Origin: Bacteroidales bacterium
Lineage (GTDB): Bacteria > Bacteroidota > Bacteroidia > Bacteroidales > Marinilabiliaceae
Length of the DNA: 29,993 bases
Direction of reading: 5' to 3'
Assembly: GCA_900766825.1 (NCBI GenBank)
Contig: CAAFWU010000092.1
Coordinates: forward strand, 1-29,993
Of this stretch, positions 1-8,493 are shown one piece after another. The notes beneath the pieces are model-generated. The model did not search any database, had not been told where the DNA came from, and saw only the letters and a list, made by a program, of their open reading frames with translations. The translations under genes and the position numbers were made by a program. Each line of letters starts with the position of its first letter. The first letter of the stretch is position 1.

Positions 1-271
1 TGCCGTTTTCGGTCCAGACGTCGCATGTTTTTAGATTTTCGGGGCGAGCCTCGACCCACACGCTGTCATGGTCGGCCATCTCAAGAATTAGGTCGCCCTC
101 GCCACTGGCATCTATTTCGGTGAAGTGGCCGACCCCAAAGGAGCGACTGACGACACCTTGCGCAGTGGCCTCTTCACTGTCGGATCGAGAGACGACGACA
201 CAAGATGAGAGGCTAATCACCAAACTCGTGACTACGGCTGCTGCCGTGACGGCTAAAAAGGTGTGCTTCAT
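1..271 (-). CDS. GIN-domain (DUF2807) lipoprotein, 3' part cut by window edge
   Basis: The frame read leftward from the ATG at 271 stays open to the window edge, giving about 90 residues. It starts with a lipoprotein signal peptide (Lys-His, a hydrophobic stretch, then a lipobox ending Leu-Ser-Ser-Cys near residue 24). About 20 residues later comes the opening of a GIN/DUF2807 'head' domain, with the pattern F-x-x-I-D-A-S-G-x-G-D-L and then V-W-V-E-A-x-x-E-N-L. In Bacteroidota such proteins are exported, beta-helical and of poorly known role, and they often sit next to ABC-2 transporter genes, as here: the ABC ATPase ends 81 bp upstream. The family call rests only on the N-terminal motif because the rest lies outside the window. 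Confidence 0.75.
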   Translation of the reverse strand, partial: MKHTFLAVTAAAVVTSLVISLSSCVVVSRSDSEEATAQGVVSRSFGVGHFTEIDASGEGDLILEMADHDSVWVEARPENLKTCDVWTENG

Positions 272-352
272 GACATCGGTGGTTTTATAATTGAAGTGAG
301 ATAAAAAAGTTGATAAATGCGCAAGGTGGTATACTATATATAATAAGGAGTG

Positions 353-1174
353 TTAGCTCAGTTTGCCTGCAATGACGGCATTGAAGAGCAGCTCCAGATT
401 TACAGTTGACTCAACATCCTGCTCGGTGGCGGGACGGATTATGTGCAGACCCTCGACGGAAGGTTCGGCATAGAGAACGTCCTCGGGCACGTTGGTCTGA
501 AAGCAGGTCTCGAAGACGTATTGTTCGGAGAGTTGCATGGTGCTGGCGTCCAGCAAAATGCCGTGGTTGTTTATTATGACCACATGGTCCAGCATCTGCT
601 CCACATCGTGAACCTGATGGGTTGAGACCACAATGGTTTGGTCGTCGGTCATCATCTTGGCCACCACCCGACGGAAGAGGGCTTTACTTGGGATGTCGAG
701 CCCATTGGTTGGTTCGTCGAGCAACAAAAGCTGTGGTCGGGCTGCCAAGGCAAAGCTGAGCATCACCTTCTTCTTTTGGCCGAGCGAGAGAGCAGTGAGG
801 TCCTTAACATCGCCCATACCAAAGTCCGTAAGACATTGATGCAGAGCCTGATGGTCGAAGCAAGGATAGAAAGGTGCGTTGATGCGTACATATTGGTTGA
901 GCGACATGGCAGGAAAGGTAAACTCGTCCTGCACAAAGATGACCTGCGAGAGGACAGAAGGGCGGCGCTCCACCACGTTGACCCCATTGTAGGTTACGAT
1001 GCCACGCTGTGGAGCGAGCAAACCACAGACCAAGGCGAGCAATGTGCTCTTGCCCACACCGTTTTCGCCCAAAAGACCGTAGATTTTGCCATCGGCAAAA
1101 GAGAGGCTAAAGTCATCCAAAACTTTGGTGCTGCCCGTGGGGTATTTGTAGCTTATGTTGCTGACTTCTATCAT
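353..1174 (-). CDS. ABC transporter ATP-binding protein (ABC-2 exporter type)
   Basis: This 273-residue protein is a complete ABC ATPase. Walker A is GENGVGKST at residues 36-44, the signature is LSLGQ, Walker B is LLLLDEP followed by TNGLD, and the switch histidine is in STHQ. The roughly 60 residues after the switch resemble the C-terminal extension of ABC-2 ATPases such as the YtrB and GldA groups, which energise export or membrane remodelling. No permease is next to it inside the window. The gene downstream is a GIN-domain lipoprotein, so the permease may lie beyond the left edge. Substrate unknown. The ATG at 1174 is preferred because the P-loop then falls at the usual distance from the N-terminus. 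Confidence 0.88.
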   Translation of the reverse strand: MIEVSNISYKYPTGSTKVLDDFSLSFADGKIYGLLGENGVGKSTLLALVCGLLAPQRGIVTYNGVNVVERRPSVLSQVIFVQDEFTFPAMSLNQYVRINAPFYPCFDHQALHQCLTDFGMGDVKDLTALSLGQKKKVMLSFALAARPQLLLLDEPTNGLDIPSKALFRRVVAKMMTDDQTIVVSTHQVHDVEQMLDHVVIINNHGILLDASTMQLSEQYVFETCFQTNVPEDVLYAEPSVEGLHIIRPATEQDVESTVNLELLFNAVIAGKLS

Positions 1175-1217
1175 GGTGAAGGGGTATATAATAGTGTTAT
1201 ACCTAAGTAGTACACGA

Positions 1218-1225
1218 CAAAACTA
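1218..1225 (-). promoter_or_regulatory. Candidate -7 element for the ABC ATPase gene
   Basis: Read on the minus strand this is TAGTTTTG, a full match to the Bacteroidota -7 consensus TAnnTTTG, 44 bases before the ATG. A TTTG lies upstream with about 15 bp between, shorter than the usual 19-21 bp, so the match is partial. Confidence 0.4.
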
Positions 1226-1272
1226 CATTATTTTTTAATACAAAGTTCCACTTGGGTATGATTATTTGCAAT

Positions 1273-1309
1273 AAAAAAATGCAATGCACTATAATACAGC
1301 GCATTGCAT
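1273..1309 (-). terminator. Intrinsic terminator of the znu-hydrolase operon
   Basis: A perfect 9-bp stem (ATGCAATGC at 1279-1287, GCATTGCAT at 1301-1309) with a 13-nt loop is followed on the minus strand by a run of seven T. It lies 27 bp past the hydrolase stop codon, so it closes that operon and separates it from the ABC ATPase gene. Confidence 0.85.
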
Positions 1310-1335
1310 AAACAATATTTTTTAAGCAGAAAGCC

Positions 1336-2304
1336 CTATTTCTTCAGTATCACGTCCTGAAACCATAGGTCGAACATATCGAGCCATACACCAGCGCGAC
1401 GGTCGGAGCCCAGTCCGAAGCCATGGCCGCCAAAGGCAAAGAGATGATAGTCTACAGGTATGCCCAGACGGCGGAGTTCGCGAGCATAGGCCAGTGAGCC
1501 AAAGCAAGGAACGCCATTGTCGTCGGCAGCATGGAAGATGAAGGCAGGCGGTGTGCGGACGCCAATATTTTTCTCGGCGGAGAAGAGCTGGACCATATCG
1601 TCGGAGTCTGGCACCTTGCCAATGAGCAGGGTTCGGGTTGTGGCATGAGAGAACTCGCTAACCATGGAGATTACGGGGTAGCCCAGCACGGTGAAGTCGG
1701 GTCGAGCCGATATGGTCTGATTGCCATACTGACTGGCACGCTCATCATCGAAGAGAGTGGAGGCCGAAGCTGCCAGATGACCACCAGCCGAGAAGCCCAT
1801 GATGCCCACCATATTGGGGTCTATGTCCAGTTGCTCGGCCATGGAGCGAGTGCAACGGATGGCCTGAAGGGCGTCGGAGAGGGGGCCGAAGCTGGGGTCG
1901 GTCATGATACTATCTGATGGCAGACGATACTTGAGCACGAGGGCCACGAAGCCACGCTCGGCCAACCGAGCTGCCACATGGCGTCCCTCCTCCTCAATGC
2001 ATAGCCATTTGTAGGCACCGCCAGGGCAAATAATTACGGCAGCCCTCTTTTTGATATTGGTGGTGGGCAAAAAGATTTCGAGCGTTGGGTCCGAAACGCC
2101 CTGCACACGAGGCTTGAGTGGGTTATTGTCTCGCAGCATGATGCGTTCGCAGTAGGCGGGGCAATCTTTGGAAGCGGGCACACCACCGGGCCAAAGTTTA
2201 ACAACCTGATTCTGAGCCAACGAGGGGAGCGAGAGACAAAGCATCAAGGTCAGCATCGGAAGCAAGCTACTGATTTTGTGGTGACAAAGAGAAATATGGG
2301 TCAT
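1336..2304 (-). CDS. Secreted alpha/beta-hydrolase (acetyl-esterase/BD-FAE type)
   Basis: This 322-residue protein has an N-terminal signal peptide (hydrophobic core at residues 13-30, cleavage likely after SLA). The alpha/beta-hydrolase fold shows an oxyanion motif CPGGAY at 93-98, a nucleophile elbow GFSAGG with Ser172, an acid in HAADD (Asp262) and a catalytic His294 in GGHGFG. This matches bacterial carbohydrate acetyl or feruloyl esterases of the BD-FAE/esterase-lipase group, so it probably removes acyl groups from glycans in the periplasm. The ATG at 2304 overlaps the znuB stop in an ATGA, which points to translational coupling; the frame is open further upstream but that part only shadows znuB. 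Exact substrate unknown, and a role in zinc supply is not evident. Confidence 0.85.
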   Translation of the reverse strand: MTHISLCHHKISSLLPMLTLMLCLSLPSLAQNQVVKLWPGGVPASKDCPAYCERIMLRDNNPLKPRVQGVSDPTLEIFLPTTNIKKRAAVIICPGGAYKWLCIEEEGRHVAARLAERGFVALVLKYRLPSDSIMTDPSFGPLSDALQAIRCTRSMAEQLDIDPNMVGIMGFSAGGHLAASASTLFDDERASQYGNQTISARPDFTVLGYPVISMVSEFSHATTRTLLIGKVPDSDDMVQLFSAEKNIGVRTPPAFIFHAADDNGVPCFGSLAYARELRRLGIPVDYHLFAFGGHGFGLGSDRRAGVWLDMFDLWFQDVILKK

Positions 2305-3098
2305 GATTTTTTTATGATTTTGATGATGAGCAGAACCAAGCATAGGAGCGCTGTAATGACAGCCCCCGATGGCAGGTCGAAGGCAAAGGAGAGAGCCAAG
2401 CCCCCCACGCACCCCACCAGAGCCACGAGGGCCGAGGTGACCATGATGGTGGCGAAGCGATGTGAGAAAGACATGACAATGGCTTGCGGAATGGTGAAGA
2501 CCGAGAGGACCAGAATGATGCCCACAGCCTTGATGGATAGCGAAATGGCCAGCGCCATGACCACCCAAGCGACAAGCGAGACCACGTCGGGGTGCCAGCC
2601 AGCCAAGCGAGCATAGTCGGGGTCGAAAGAGGAGTAGAGAAGCGGCCTATAGAAGAGCACTGCCAAGAGAACAGCCACCAGTGCGGCTCCTATGTTGGCC
2701 CAGACGTCGGCAATGCTCACGGCCAAAACGTCGCCAAACATAAAGCCCATGAGATTGGGAGCATAGCCTGGAGCCAGGCTGAGAGCTATGACGCCCACGG
2801 CCATGCCAAGCGACCATAGGATGGCAATGGCACTGTCGGAACGGAGAGAGCCCCGTCGGGTGGAGAAGTGGATGCTGAGGGCAGTGACCACAGCAAAGGC
2901 CAGAGCCCCGAGGGTTGGGTTGAGCCCCAAGAGGTAGGCCAAGCCTATGCCGCCAAAGCTGGCGTGGGTGACACCACCAGCGGCAAAGACCATGCGGCGC
3001 ACCACAACATATGAGCCCACCACGCCACTGAGCACCGAGAGGCAGACCATGGCAATGAGGGCGTTGCGTACAAAGGGGTATGTGATGAAAAGATCCAA
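2301..3098 (-). CDS. znuB: Zinc/manganese ABC transporter permease
   Basis: This is a hydrophobic permease of the ABC-3 family (ZnuB/MntB), about 265 residues with seven or eight membrane segments. The N-terminal stretch FITYPFVRNALIAM and the motif VVRRMVFAAGGVTHASFGG are characteristic. I chose the TTG at 3098 because it puts the start where family members begin. An ATG at 3194 would add 32 residues that overlap the end of znuC and look like out-of-frame sequence. It follows the ATPase gene by 43 bp and overlaps the hydrolase start by 4 bp. The predicted job is to form the inner-membrane channel taking Zn(II) (or Mn(II)) from the lipoprotein ZnuA. Start uncertain, family secure. Confidence 0.85.
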   Translation of the reverse strand: MDLFITYPFVRNALIAMVCLSVLSGVVGSYVVVRRMVFAAGGVTHASFGGIGLAYLLGLNPTLGALAFAVVTALSIHFSTRRGSLRSDSAIAILWSLGMAVGVIALSLAPGYAPNLMGFMFGDVLAVSIADVWANIGAALVAVLLAVLFYRPLLYSSFDPDYARLAGWHPDVVSLVAWVVMALAISLSIKAVGIILVLSVFTIPQAIVMSFSHRFATIMVTSALVALVGCVGGLALSFAFDLPSGAVITALLCLVLLIIKIIKKS

Positions 3099-3141
3099 AG
3101 TCGGATGGGGTATGAAAAAAGTATGTGGGGAATGAGAATGG

Positions 3142-3843
3142 CTAAAGGATGCGAGAGCCCAGCACCTGCGGAGCCCAAGCTTGAGTCTCGGCATTGGCTC
3201 CTTGAGAACGGTTGGGGGCTGAGGCTAAATCGTCGAGGTTGATTATGTGGGTGGCAATCTTGGCGGCAGCGGCTTGGTCGTGGGTTACCAGAACGATGCC
3301 CATCTGGCCCATGAGCTGAGGCAGCAGGGCATAGAGGGTTGTCTCCGAACGGCGGTCCATATAGGTTACAGGCTCGTCCAGAATGAGCAGGTCGGGGCGG
3401 TTCATAAGGGCACGGCATAGCATGACGCGCTGGCGCTGACCGCCCGATATGTGCCCAATGGGTTTGTCGGCCACATTTTGCAGCATGGCAAAGTCAATGA
3501 GATCCTGCGCTCTCTGCCTCTCCTCTTTGGGTATGCCCCATAGGCTGGCGTGGGCCGAGCCCATTAGAATGACGTCGCGCACCGAGATGGGGAAGTCGAG
3601 GTCGGCACGAACCATTTGGGGCATGTAGCCCACGCGCATGTTGGGTTGGCGAATGACGTGACCATGCATGGGAGCAAGCTGCCCGAGCATGACCCGAACC
3701 ATGGTTGTCTTGCCCGAGCCGTTGGGGCCTTGGAGGGCCAAGAGGGTATGGCGGTCCACCTCGATGGAGACGCGGCTTATGATGGTTCGCCCCTCATAGC
3801 CAGCGCTGACATCGTGAAGGGTGAGCAGGGCATCTTTGTTCAT
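3142..3843 (-). CDS. znuC: Zinc/manganese ABC transporter ATP-binding protein
   Basis: This 233-residue ATPase has Walker A GPNGSGKTT at 39-47, the Q-loop region GYMPQ, the signature ISGGQRQRV, Walker B LLILDEP and the switch histidine in LVTHD. The ISGGQRQR signature and its place between a metal-binding lipoprotein and an ABC-3 permease identify it as the ZnuC/MntA-type motor. It starts 19 bp after the znuA stop, so the genes are one transcript. The D-loop reads VTYMD rather than the usual TxxLD, a conservative change. Confidence 0.92.
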   Translation of the reverse strand: MNKDALLTLHDVSAGYEGRTIISRVSIEVDRHTLLALQGPNGSGKTTMVRVMLGQLAPMHGHVIRQPNMRVGYMPQMVRADLDFPISVRDVILMGSAHASLWGIPKEERQRAQDLIDFAMLQNVADKPIGHISGGQRQRVMLCRALMNRPDLLILDEPVTYMDRRSETTLYALLPQLMGQMGIVLVTHDQAAAAKIATHIINLDDLASAPNRSQGANAETQAWAPQVLGSRIL

Positions 3844-3862
3844 GGTCTTGATTGAGTGAGGT

Positions 3863-4813
3863 TTATTGGGCTGACTGAGAGTTGGTTGAAGGCACGGGAG
3901 GGGTCGCCACTGGGTCGTTTGCCATCAGAGCGAGGGAGGATATGATGTGGTCCATGGTGGTCATGTAGTCGTAGTCCTCGGGCTGAATGGGAACGATGTG
4001 TGCACCTATTTCGTTGGCCATGGTCTCGAGGCGTTCGGGGGAATAGCCTTGCTGGAGGAAGATGACGCGTACACCAGCACGGCGGGCACTGTCGGTCATC
4101 TGGGCAAAGTGCATGGGACGAACCGAGACACCTTCGCTACCCACCACGAGTTGGGTTATGCCATAGTCTCGCTGCACATAGCCGAGGGCGGGATGGTAGA
4201 TTACGAAGGCGAGGTTGGGATGACTATTGGCCACATGGGTGAGTTTGGTGTGGAGGGAGTCGAGGTCATGTACAAGGGCTTGAAGCTGAACATCTATGCT
4301 ATCGGCAAACTGGGGTGCTATGGTGCTTAGGCAGTGTGCCATATTTACACAGAGGCGTTTGGCCTGAAGGGGGGAGAGCCAGAAGTGGGGGTCGGCATCC
4401 ACAGTGGGGGCGTCGGGGTTGTCGTGGTTGCAGAAATTGCTATGGTCGTGGTGCTGATGACCAGTAATGAGGTCTATGCTGTCGGTGAGTTGGAACCATG
4501 TCATGTTTGGGGCGGCTGCCGTAAGACGCTGATGCCACGTACGTTCGAACTCGAGTGAGCCGAGAGCCAGATAGGCGTTGGCGGAGGCGAGGCGGCGCAT
4601 CTGGTTGGGTTTGGGGCTGTAGGTGTCGTGGTCGGCACCCGAGGGGACCATTACGGTAACCTCTACAGAGTCCTGAGTCAGTCGGTCTACAAAATATTGC
4701 ATCACGGGCAGGGAGACAACCACATGGGGTTTGGGCCCGTGAGATGTGCTGTGGCTGCACGATGCGAGGGGCAGCATAAGGGTGAGGACTATAAGAAACA
4801 GAGCATATTTCAT
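3863..4813 (-). CDS. znuA: Zinc/manganese-binding lipoprotein of the ABC transporter
   Basis: From the ATG at 4813 the protein has 316 residues. A lipoprotein signal ends in the lipobox LASC (Cys19), which also decides the start; an ATG at 4867 would put 18 polar residues before it. It is a cluster 9 (TroA/ZnuA) binding protein: metal ligands are expected at His62 (GADHDTYSP), His143 (ADPHFWLSP) and His207 (YHPALGY). A histidine-rich loop at 119-130 is typical of zinc rather than manganese carriers. It is the first gene of znuA-znuC-znuB-hydrolase. The 153 bp upstream show no clear promoter or Zur box. Zinc is favoured by the loop, but manganese is not excluded. Confidence 0.88.
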   Translation of the reverse strand: MKYALFLIVLTLMLPLASCSHSTSHGPKPHVVVSLPVMQYFVDRLTQDSVEVTVMVPSGADHDTYSPKPNQMRRLASANAYLALGSLEFERTWHQRLTAAAPNMTWFQLTDSIDLITGHQHHDHSNFCNHDNPDAPTVDADPHFWLSPLQAKRLCVNMAHCLSTIAPQFADSIDVQLQALVHDLDSLHTKLTHVANSHPNLAFVIYHPALGYVQRDYGITQLVVGSEGVSVRPMHFAQMTDSARRAGVRVIFLQQGYSPERLETMANEIGAHIVPIQPEDYDYMTTMDHIISSLALMANDPVATPPVPSTNSQSAQ

Positions 4814-4966
4814 GACACGTTTGCTTATGTATGTGTTTGAGTTATTGGGGGCTAAGGTGGTTAGCACTGAGGATCACGTGGGGCAAAAAACGATAGGCAC
4901 CCGAAACGCTTCACTGGGTTAAAGAGAGAGCGATCGGGAGCCGAGGGTTGTTTGGGTTAACGGGAC

Positions 4967-5836
4967 CTAATCTTCGCTGAAGAGGCCCGATATGTCAGAA
5001 ACATAGTTTTTGGATACAGGGATGTCGACAGGTGGGTTGGTATCGAGCTTGACCACAAAACCATCTTTGCCCTTTTGGTAGAGTTTGACATGACGGCGGT
5101 TGACCATGTAGGACCGATGGCAGCGGACTATGCCGAGGTCCTTAAGATTGTCCTCCACGGCCTTGAAGGTGGAGCGAATCATATAGGTACCCATTTTTTC
5201 GCCATCGATGTAGTGGATGGTCAGGTAGTTATCCGCCCCCTTAAGATAGACGAGGTCTTGGGTTTTGACACTGAACTTGACGTCGCCCTTGGTGTCGAAG
5301 AAGTTGACCATGGGCTGAGGCACGTTGTCTGGCATCTTGCCCCCTTGGTCGCGATACTGGGCAATGGCCTTGAGTCGTCGGTCCTTGTCTCGCCACGAGA
5401 AGAAGAGCCAAGCAAGGGTGTAGGGGATGAAGAGGACCCAGAATGTGTTGACGAAGGAGAATTTAAGAAGCTGAAGGAACTCACGTTGGTCGTTGAATAT
5501 GAGCACCTCGAGCAGAGTGAAGGAGAAGGAGATGGCCAAGACCTCAGCAGCAATCCAGAGGGAGTAGTGCCAGAGGGAGATGGCCCGTTTGGTCTTTTTG
5601 CAATGATAATAGAGAATGATGCGGCTGATGGCCAAGACACACATGCCAATGAGGACGAGCAGTAAGGAGAGGACAAAATAGCGGGTTTCGGACATGGTGC
5701 CCTGTAACCACTCTCGGGAACCGTAGGGCTGAAAGAGGTTAATGAAACAGAGCGAGAAGATGGCAGTGAACAGAACCAGAGTGATTAAGTTGCCCTTCTC
5801 GACCAGATATTTTGAAATAGGCTTACTGAAATCCAT
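4967..5836 (-). CDS. Membrane-anchored LytTR-family transcription regulator
   Basis: This 289-residue protein has four hydrophobic segments in its first 150 residues and a cytoplasmic LytTR DNA-binding domain at roughly 175-285, with the family features Y-L-K-x-A-D-N-Y, then VRCHRSYMVN, then VPVSKNY near the end. LytTR proteins normally carry a receiver domain; here membrane helices replace it, an architecture common in Bacteroidota. It may therefore sense a membrane or envelope signal without a phosphorelay. It stands alone, 212 bp after the MATE gene and 153 bp before znuA, on the same strand. Targets unknown; neighbouring genes are the natural first guess. Confidence 0.88.
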   Translation of the reverse strand: MDFSKPISKYLVEKGNLITLVLFTAIFSLCFINLFQPYGSREWLQGTMSETRYFVLSLLLVLIGMCVLAISRIILYYHCKKTKRAISLWHYSLWIAAEVLAISFSFTLLEVLIFNDQREFLQLLKFSFVNTFWVLFIPYTLAWLFFSWRDKDRRLKAIAQYRDQGGKMPDNVPQPMVNFFDTKGDVKFSVKTQDLVYLKGADNYLTIHYIDGEKMGTYMIRSTFKAVEDNLKDLGIVRCHRSYMVNRRHVKLYQKGKDGFVVKLDTNPPVDIPVSKNYVSDISGLFSED

Positions 5837-5913
5837 GATGCAGTGCGAAGATAGCCAATTTTTGCCAATGTTGACTCATGAGTGTTTTGCAATTGAAACA
5901 TTTTAAACAAATG

Positions 5914-5938
5914 GGTGCTTGGTGTCGACCAACGCACC
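5914..5938 (-). terminator. Weak hairpin between the MATE and LytTR genes
   Basis: GGTGC (5914-5918) pairs with GCACC (5934-5938), and the stem continues with TTGG/CCAA after a one-base bulge. On the minus strand it is followed by a mixed T/A stretch, not a clean T run, so it is at best a weak terminator 110 bp past the MATE stop. Confidence 0.3.
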
Positions 5939-6048
5939 AAAACTAACGTTGAAAATGTTACAGCAATTTACACATGGGTTTCTCAACACATTGTGGCAAG
6001 GAAATATAGCCTCCCAAAATTCAGAGCAATTGGTTCTGAATAAATAGT

Positions 6049-7416
6049 TTAAGAGACCGCAATGCCCTGTGTAGCAAAAAACTTATGTCGCAAACGATGC
6101 AAGAGCAGCACAGCTGCCAAAACCAGACCAGCCGCCATGCCGAACCAGATGCCCGAAGGTCCCATGCCGAGCACGAAGGCCAGAACGTAGCCAACGGGGC
6201 TGCTGGTGAGCGCAAAAGCCAAAGTGGCAACACGCGCAGGATAGGCAAAATCCGCAAAACCGCGCAGAGCACCAATGGTGGTCACCTGCAGTCCGTCGAA
6301 GAGTTCAAAGAGTCCGCCTACCATCATAATCTGAGCCGCAATGGCCAATGAGGCATCGTTATGAAGGAAGAGTGCTGGCAGATGATGACGGAAAACTATG
6401 AGCACCAGAGCGGCGCAGAGCATAAAGATGGCAGCCAAAGAGATGCCAGCCACGGCATAGCGTCGAGCCACATCGTGCGATCCCTCGCCCATCGACACCG
6501 ACACCTTGATGGTGATGGCTGTGGCAAGACCGCCAGCCATGAGATAGGTGAGGCTACAGAAGAGGTTGACAACCTGATGGGCAGCAATGGCCTCGAGGCT
6601 AATCCATCCAATCATGATGCCCGCAAGGGCAAATCCTATGGCCTCGGCCAAAGACTGCAGTCCCAATGGCAAACCGATGCGTGCCAAACGGAGCGAGAGT
6701 GAGTGACCGCGAACGGTGAGAGGACGTATGCCCATGCGACGCAGGCGACGGCGCAGCACAACCTCCAAGGCCAGCCACATAAGGATGCGGGCAATGAGTG
6801 TGCTGAGGGCTGCGCCATAGACACCGATGCCCTCATAGGGACCGATGCCAAAGATGAAGACGTAGTTGAGTATGACGTTGAGCACATTGGAGGCTATGCC
6901 AATGACCATTGGCGAGCGGGTGTCTTGCAACCCCTCGATAAGGGTTCGGGAGCAGACGAACATCTGCTGTCCGAGGAGCGAAAAGGCATAGAGTGGCAAA
7001 AGGATTTGCGCCATCTCCACCACCTCCTGAGGTTGACCCATGAAAGGGACGAGGACTGTGAGCAGCAGCAGGATGGAGACCAAGAGCGCGCTGAGGCACC
7101 AATTGAGTTTGCGTGCATGAGCCACAATGGCGGCAATGTCGGTTATATTACCTCGACCCAAACGACGACCAACCAATGGTGTGAGCGTTGAGGCCATGCC
7201 AATGCCAAGGAACATGAGGGGCACAAAGAGGTTGCCCGTGAAGGATATGGCAGCCAGAGGGGCATCGCCCAAGTCGCTGACCATGAGTGTGTCCGCCACA
7301 TTCACCATCATGCTTGCTGCTTGCGAGGCGATGACGGGGCCAGCCAAGGTTAGAAGGGGCTTAAGAAGAGGAGTTATGTTTTTGAAAGCTGAAGTACTTG
7401 ATATGCTTAGAGTCAT
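6049..7416 (-). CDS. MATE-family multidrug efflux protein
   Basis: From the ATG at 7416 this is a 455-residue polytopic membrane protein, the standard size for MATE (NorM/DinF) exporters with 12 helices. Family marks include PVIASQAASMMVNVADTLMV near the start, GRRLGRGN in the first half, and the repeated two-bundle layout with AHQVVNLF in the second half. It should exchange cations (Na+ or H+) for organic cations or drugs at the inner membrane. The reading frame continues upstream to 7584, but those 56 residues are proline-rich and unlike MATE N-termini, so they were excluded. A tract of nine C lies 60-68 bp upstream of the start on the coding strand. Confidence 0.9.
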   Translation of the reverse strand: MTLSISSTSAFKNITPLLKPLLTLAGPVIASQAASMMVNVADTLMVSDLGDAPLAAISFTGNLFVPLMFLGIGMASTLTPLVGRRLGRGNITDIAAIVAHARKLNWCLSALLVSILLLLTVLVPFMGQPQEVVEMAQILLPLYAFSLLGQQMFVCSRTLIEGLQDTRSPMVIGIASNVLNVILNYVFIFGIGPYEGIGVYGAALSTLIARILMWLALEVVLRRRLRRMGIRPLTVRGHSLSLRLARIGLPLGLQSLAEAIGFALAGIMIGWISLEAIAAHQVVNLFCSLTYLMAGGLATAITIKVSVSMGEGSHDVARRYAVAGISLAAIFMLCAALVLIVFRHHLPALFLHNDASLAIAAQIMMVGGLFELFDGLQVTTIGALRGFADFAYPARVATLAFALTSSPVGYVLAFVLGMGPSGIWFGMAAGLVLAAVLLLHRLRHKFFATQGIAVS

Positions 7417-7475
7417 TAACTGTCTTTTGTTTGTCTGTTGCTGAGACTTAATGTCGTTTTTAAGTGGGGGGGGGC

Positions 7476-7484
7476 AGAAAATCG
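7476..7484. repeat. Nine-base G/C homopolymer upstream of the MATE gene
   Basis: Nine consecutive G on the plus strand (C9 on the coding strand) lie 60-68 bp before the MATE ATG. Tracts of this length can slip during replication. Confidence 0.8.
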
Positions 7485-7638
7485 GTGGGAGGGGAAAACA
7501 AATTCCCCTTAGGAGTGTGTTGGCATTAATGTTTATAGACAATATATGATAAATGGGACTGGCTTGAGAGTATTTTATTTGCAATTTTCCACAAAAAGGA
7601 GGGGCTAAGAGACATTGCCTTGCCTAACCAAAAGAATA

Positions 7639-7667
7639 TGACCCACCTGAATTGTTCAAATGGGTCA
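7639..7667 (-). terminator. Hairpin after the S24 repressor gene
   Basis: TGACCCA (7639-7645) pairs with TGGGTCA (7661-7667), with a smaller inner GAA/TTC pairing. It starts 27 bp past the repressor stop codon. On the minus strand the following bases (TATTCTTTTGG) are only moderately T-rich. Confidence 0.55.
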
Positions 7668-7694
7668 CAAAGTATATGCTAACCAGATGCTCAA

Positions 7695-8447
7695 TTAAAG
7701 CGAGCGGACGATGCCGAGGACTTTGGACAGGCTGCGAACTTCCGTTTTGGAGATGCTGAATGGGGCCACATCTGGGTTGTCGCTCTTACAGAGGAGTTTA
7801 TCGGGGTTGCTGACATCGTTGTAGAGACGCTTGACCATAATACCCTGAGCACCATCGATGACGTAGGGGTCGCCATAGTCGATCCATGCCCCCGTCTCGA
7901 GTTTATGGCATGCCACAACATCGCCACTCTGAAAGGTGGGAACCATTGAAGTGCCTTGCACACGGATTAGAAAGTCGGCTCCAGATTGCACAAACTCTGG
8001 CACAACGTACTGCACACAGTCCGAAAGGCGTACACCAGGTTCGTCAATGCCATTGAAGCCTGCCAGAGCAGCCAAGGGGATGAGAGGCAAAGCGTCGGAT
8101 GACAGAGCAGCACCCTTTTCTACCTTATCGGAGCTTTGGGATGGTGTTGGAGGAGCCCCAGTGCCATCCTCCATAATGGAGCCCAAGCCTGTAAGAATCC
8201 AACGAGCCGAGACACCATAGCGGACCGAGAGCATGGCAATGTTGTCGGTAGAGACATTGGCTTTGCCCACCAAGATGAGCGACAGACGACCAAGATAGAG
8301 ACCCAGACTTGCCATAATCTCGTTTTTATTGCGCGCCAAACGATTGACGAGCAAATAGTTGACAGCATCGGCAAAACGCTGATTGATCTGCGTACGAAGC
8401 TCCGTTATTTTGTCGGGAGCAAATTGATTATCGAGAGCTGAATCCAT
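7695..8447 (-). CDS. LexA/CI-like transcriptional repressor with S24 peptidase domain
   Basis: From the ATG at 8447 the protein has 250 residues; a TTG at 8495 would add 16. Residues about 12-95 form an XRE-like helical DNA-binding region ending in the typical W-I-L-T-G-L-G. Residues about 120-250 are an S24 domain with Ser167 in QGTSMVPTF and Lys206 in IMVKRL, the Ser-Lys pair of LexA and CI. An Ala-Gly pair at 129-130 is a candidate self-cleavage site. It may therefore be a stress- or RecA-responsive repressor. There are no phage genes beside it. The perfect inverted repeat just upstream suggests autoregulation. Targets unknown. Confidence 0.85.
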   Translation of the reverse strand: MDSALDNQFAPDKITELRTQINQRFADAVNYLLVNRLARNKNEIMASLGLYLGRLSLILVGKANVSTDNIAMLSVRYGVSARWILTGLGSIMEDGTGAPPTPSQSSDKVEKGAALSSDALPLIPLAALAGFNGIDEPGVRLSDCVQYVVPEFVQSGADFLIRVQGTSMVPTFQSGDVVACHKLETGAWIDYGDPYVIDGAQGIMVKRLYNDVSNPDKLLCKSDNPDVAPFSISKTEVRSLSKVLGIVRSL

Positions 8448-8493
8448 ACTGGTCGGTATTTCTTTCGGTGAATGAATCAGTTTTCTTATTGTC

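Noticed and set aside
2305..2568. N-terminal extension of the hydrolase into znuB
   Set aside because: The extra 88 residues are His/Gly/Leu-rich shadow sequence of znuB in another frame; the signal peptide begins at the internal ATG.
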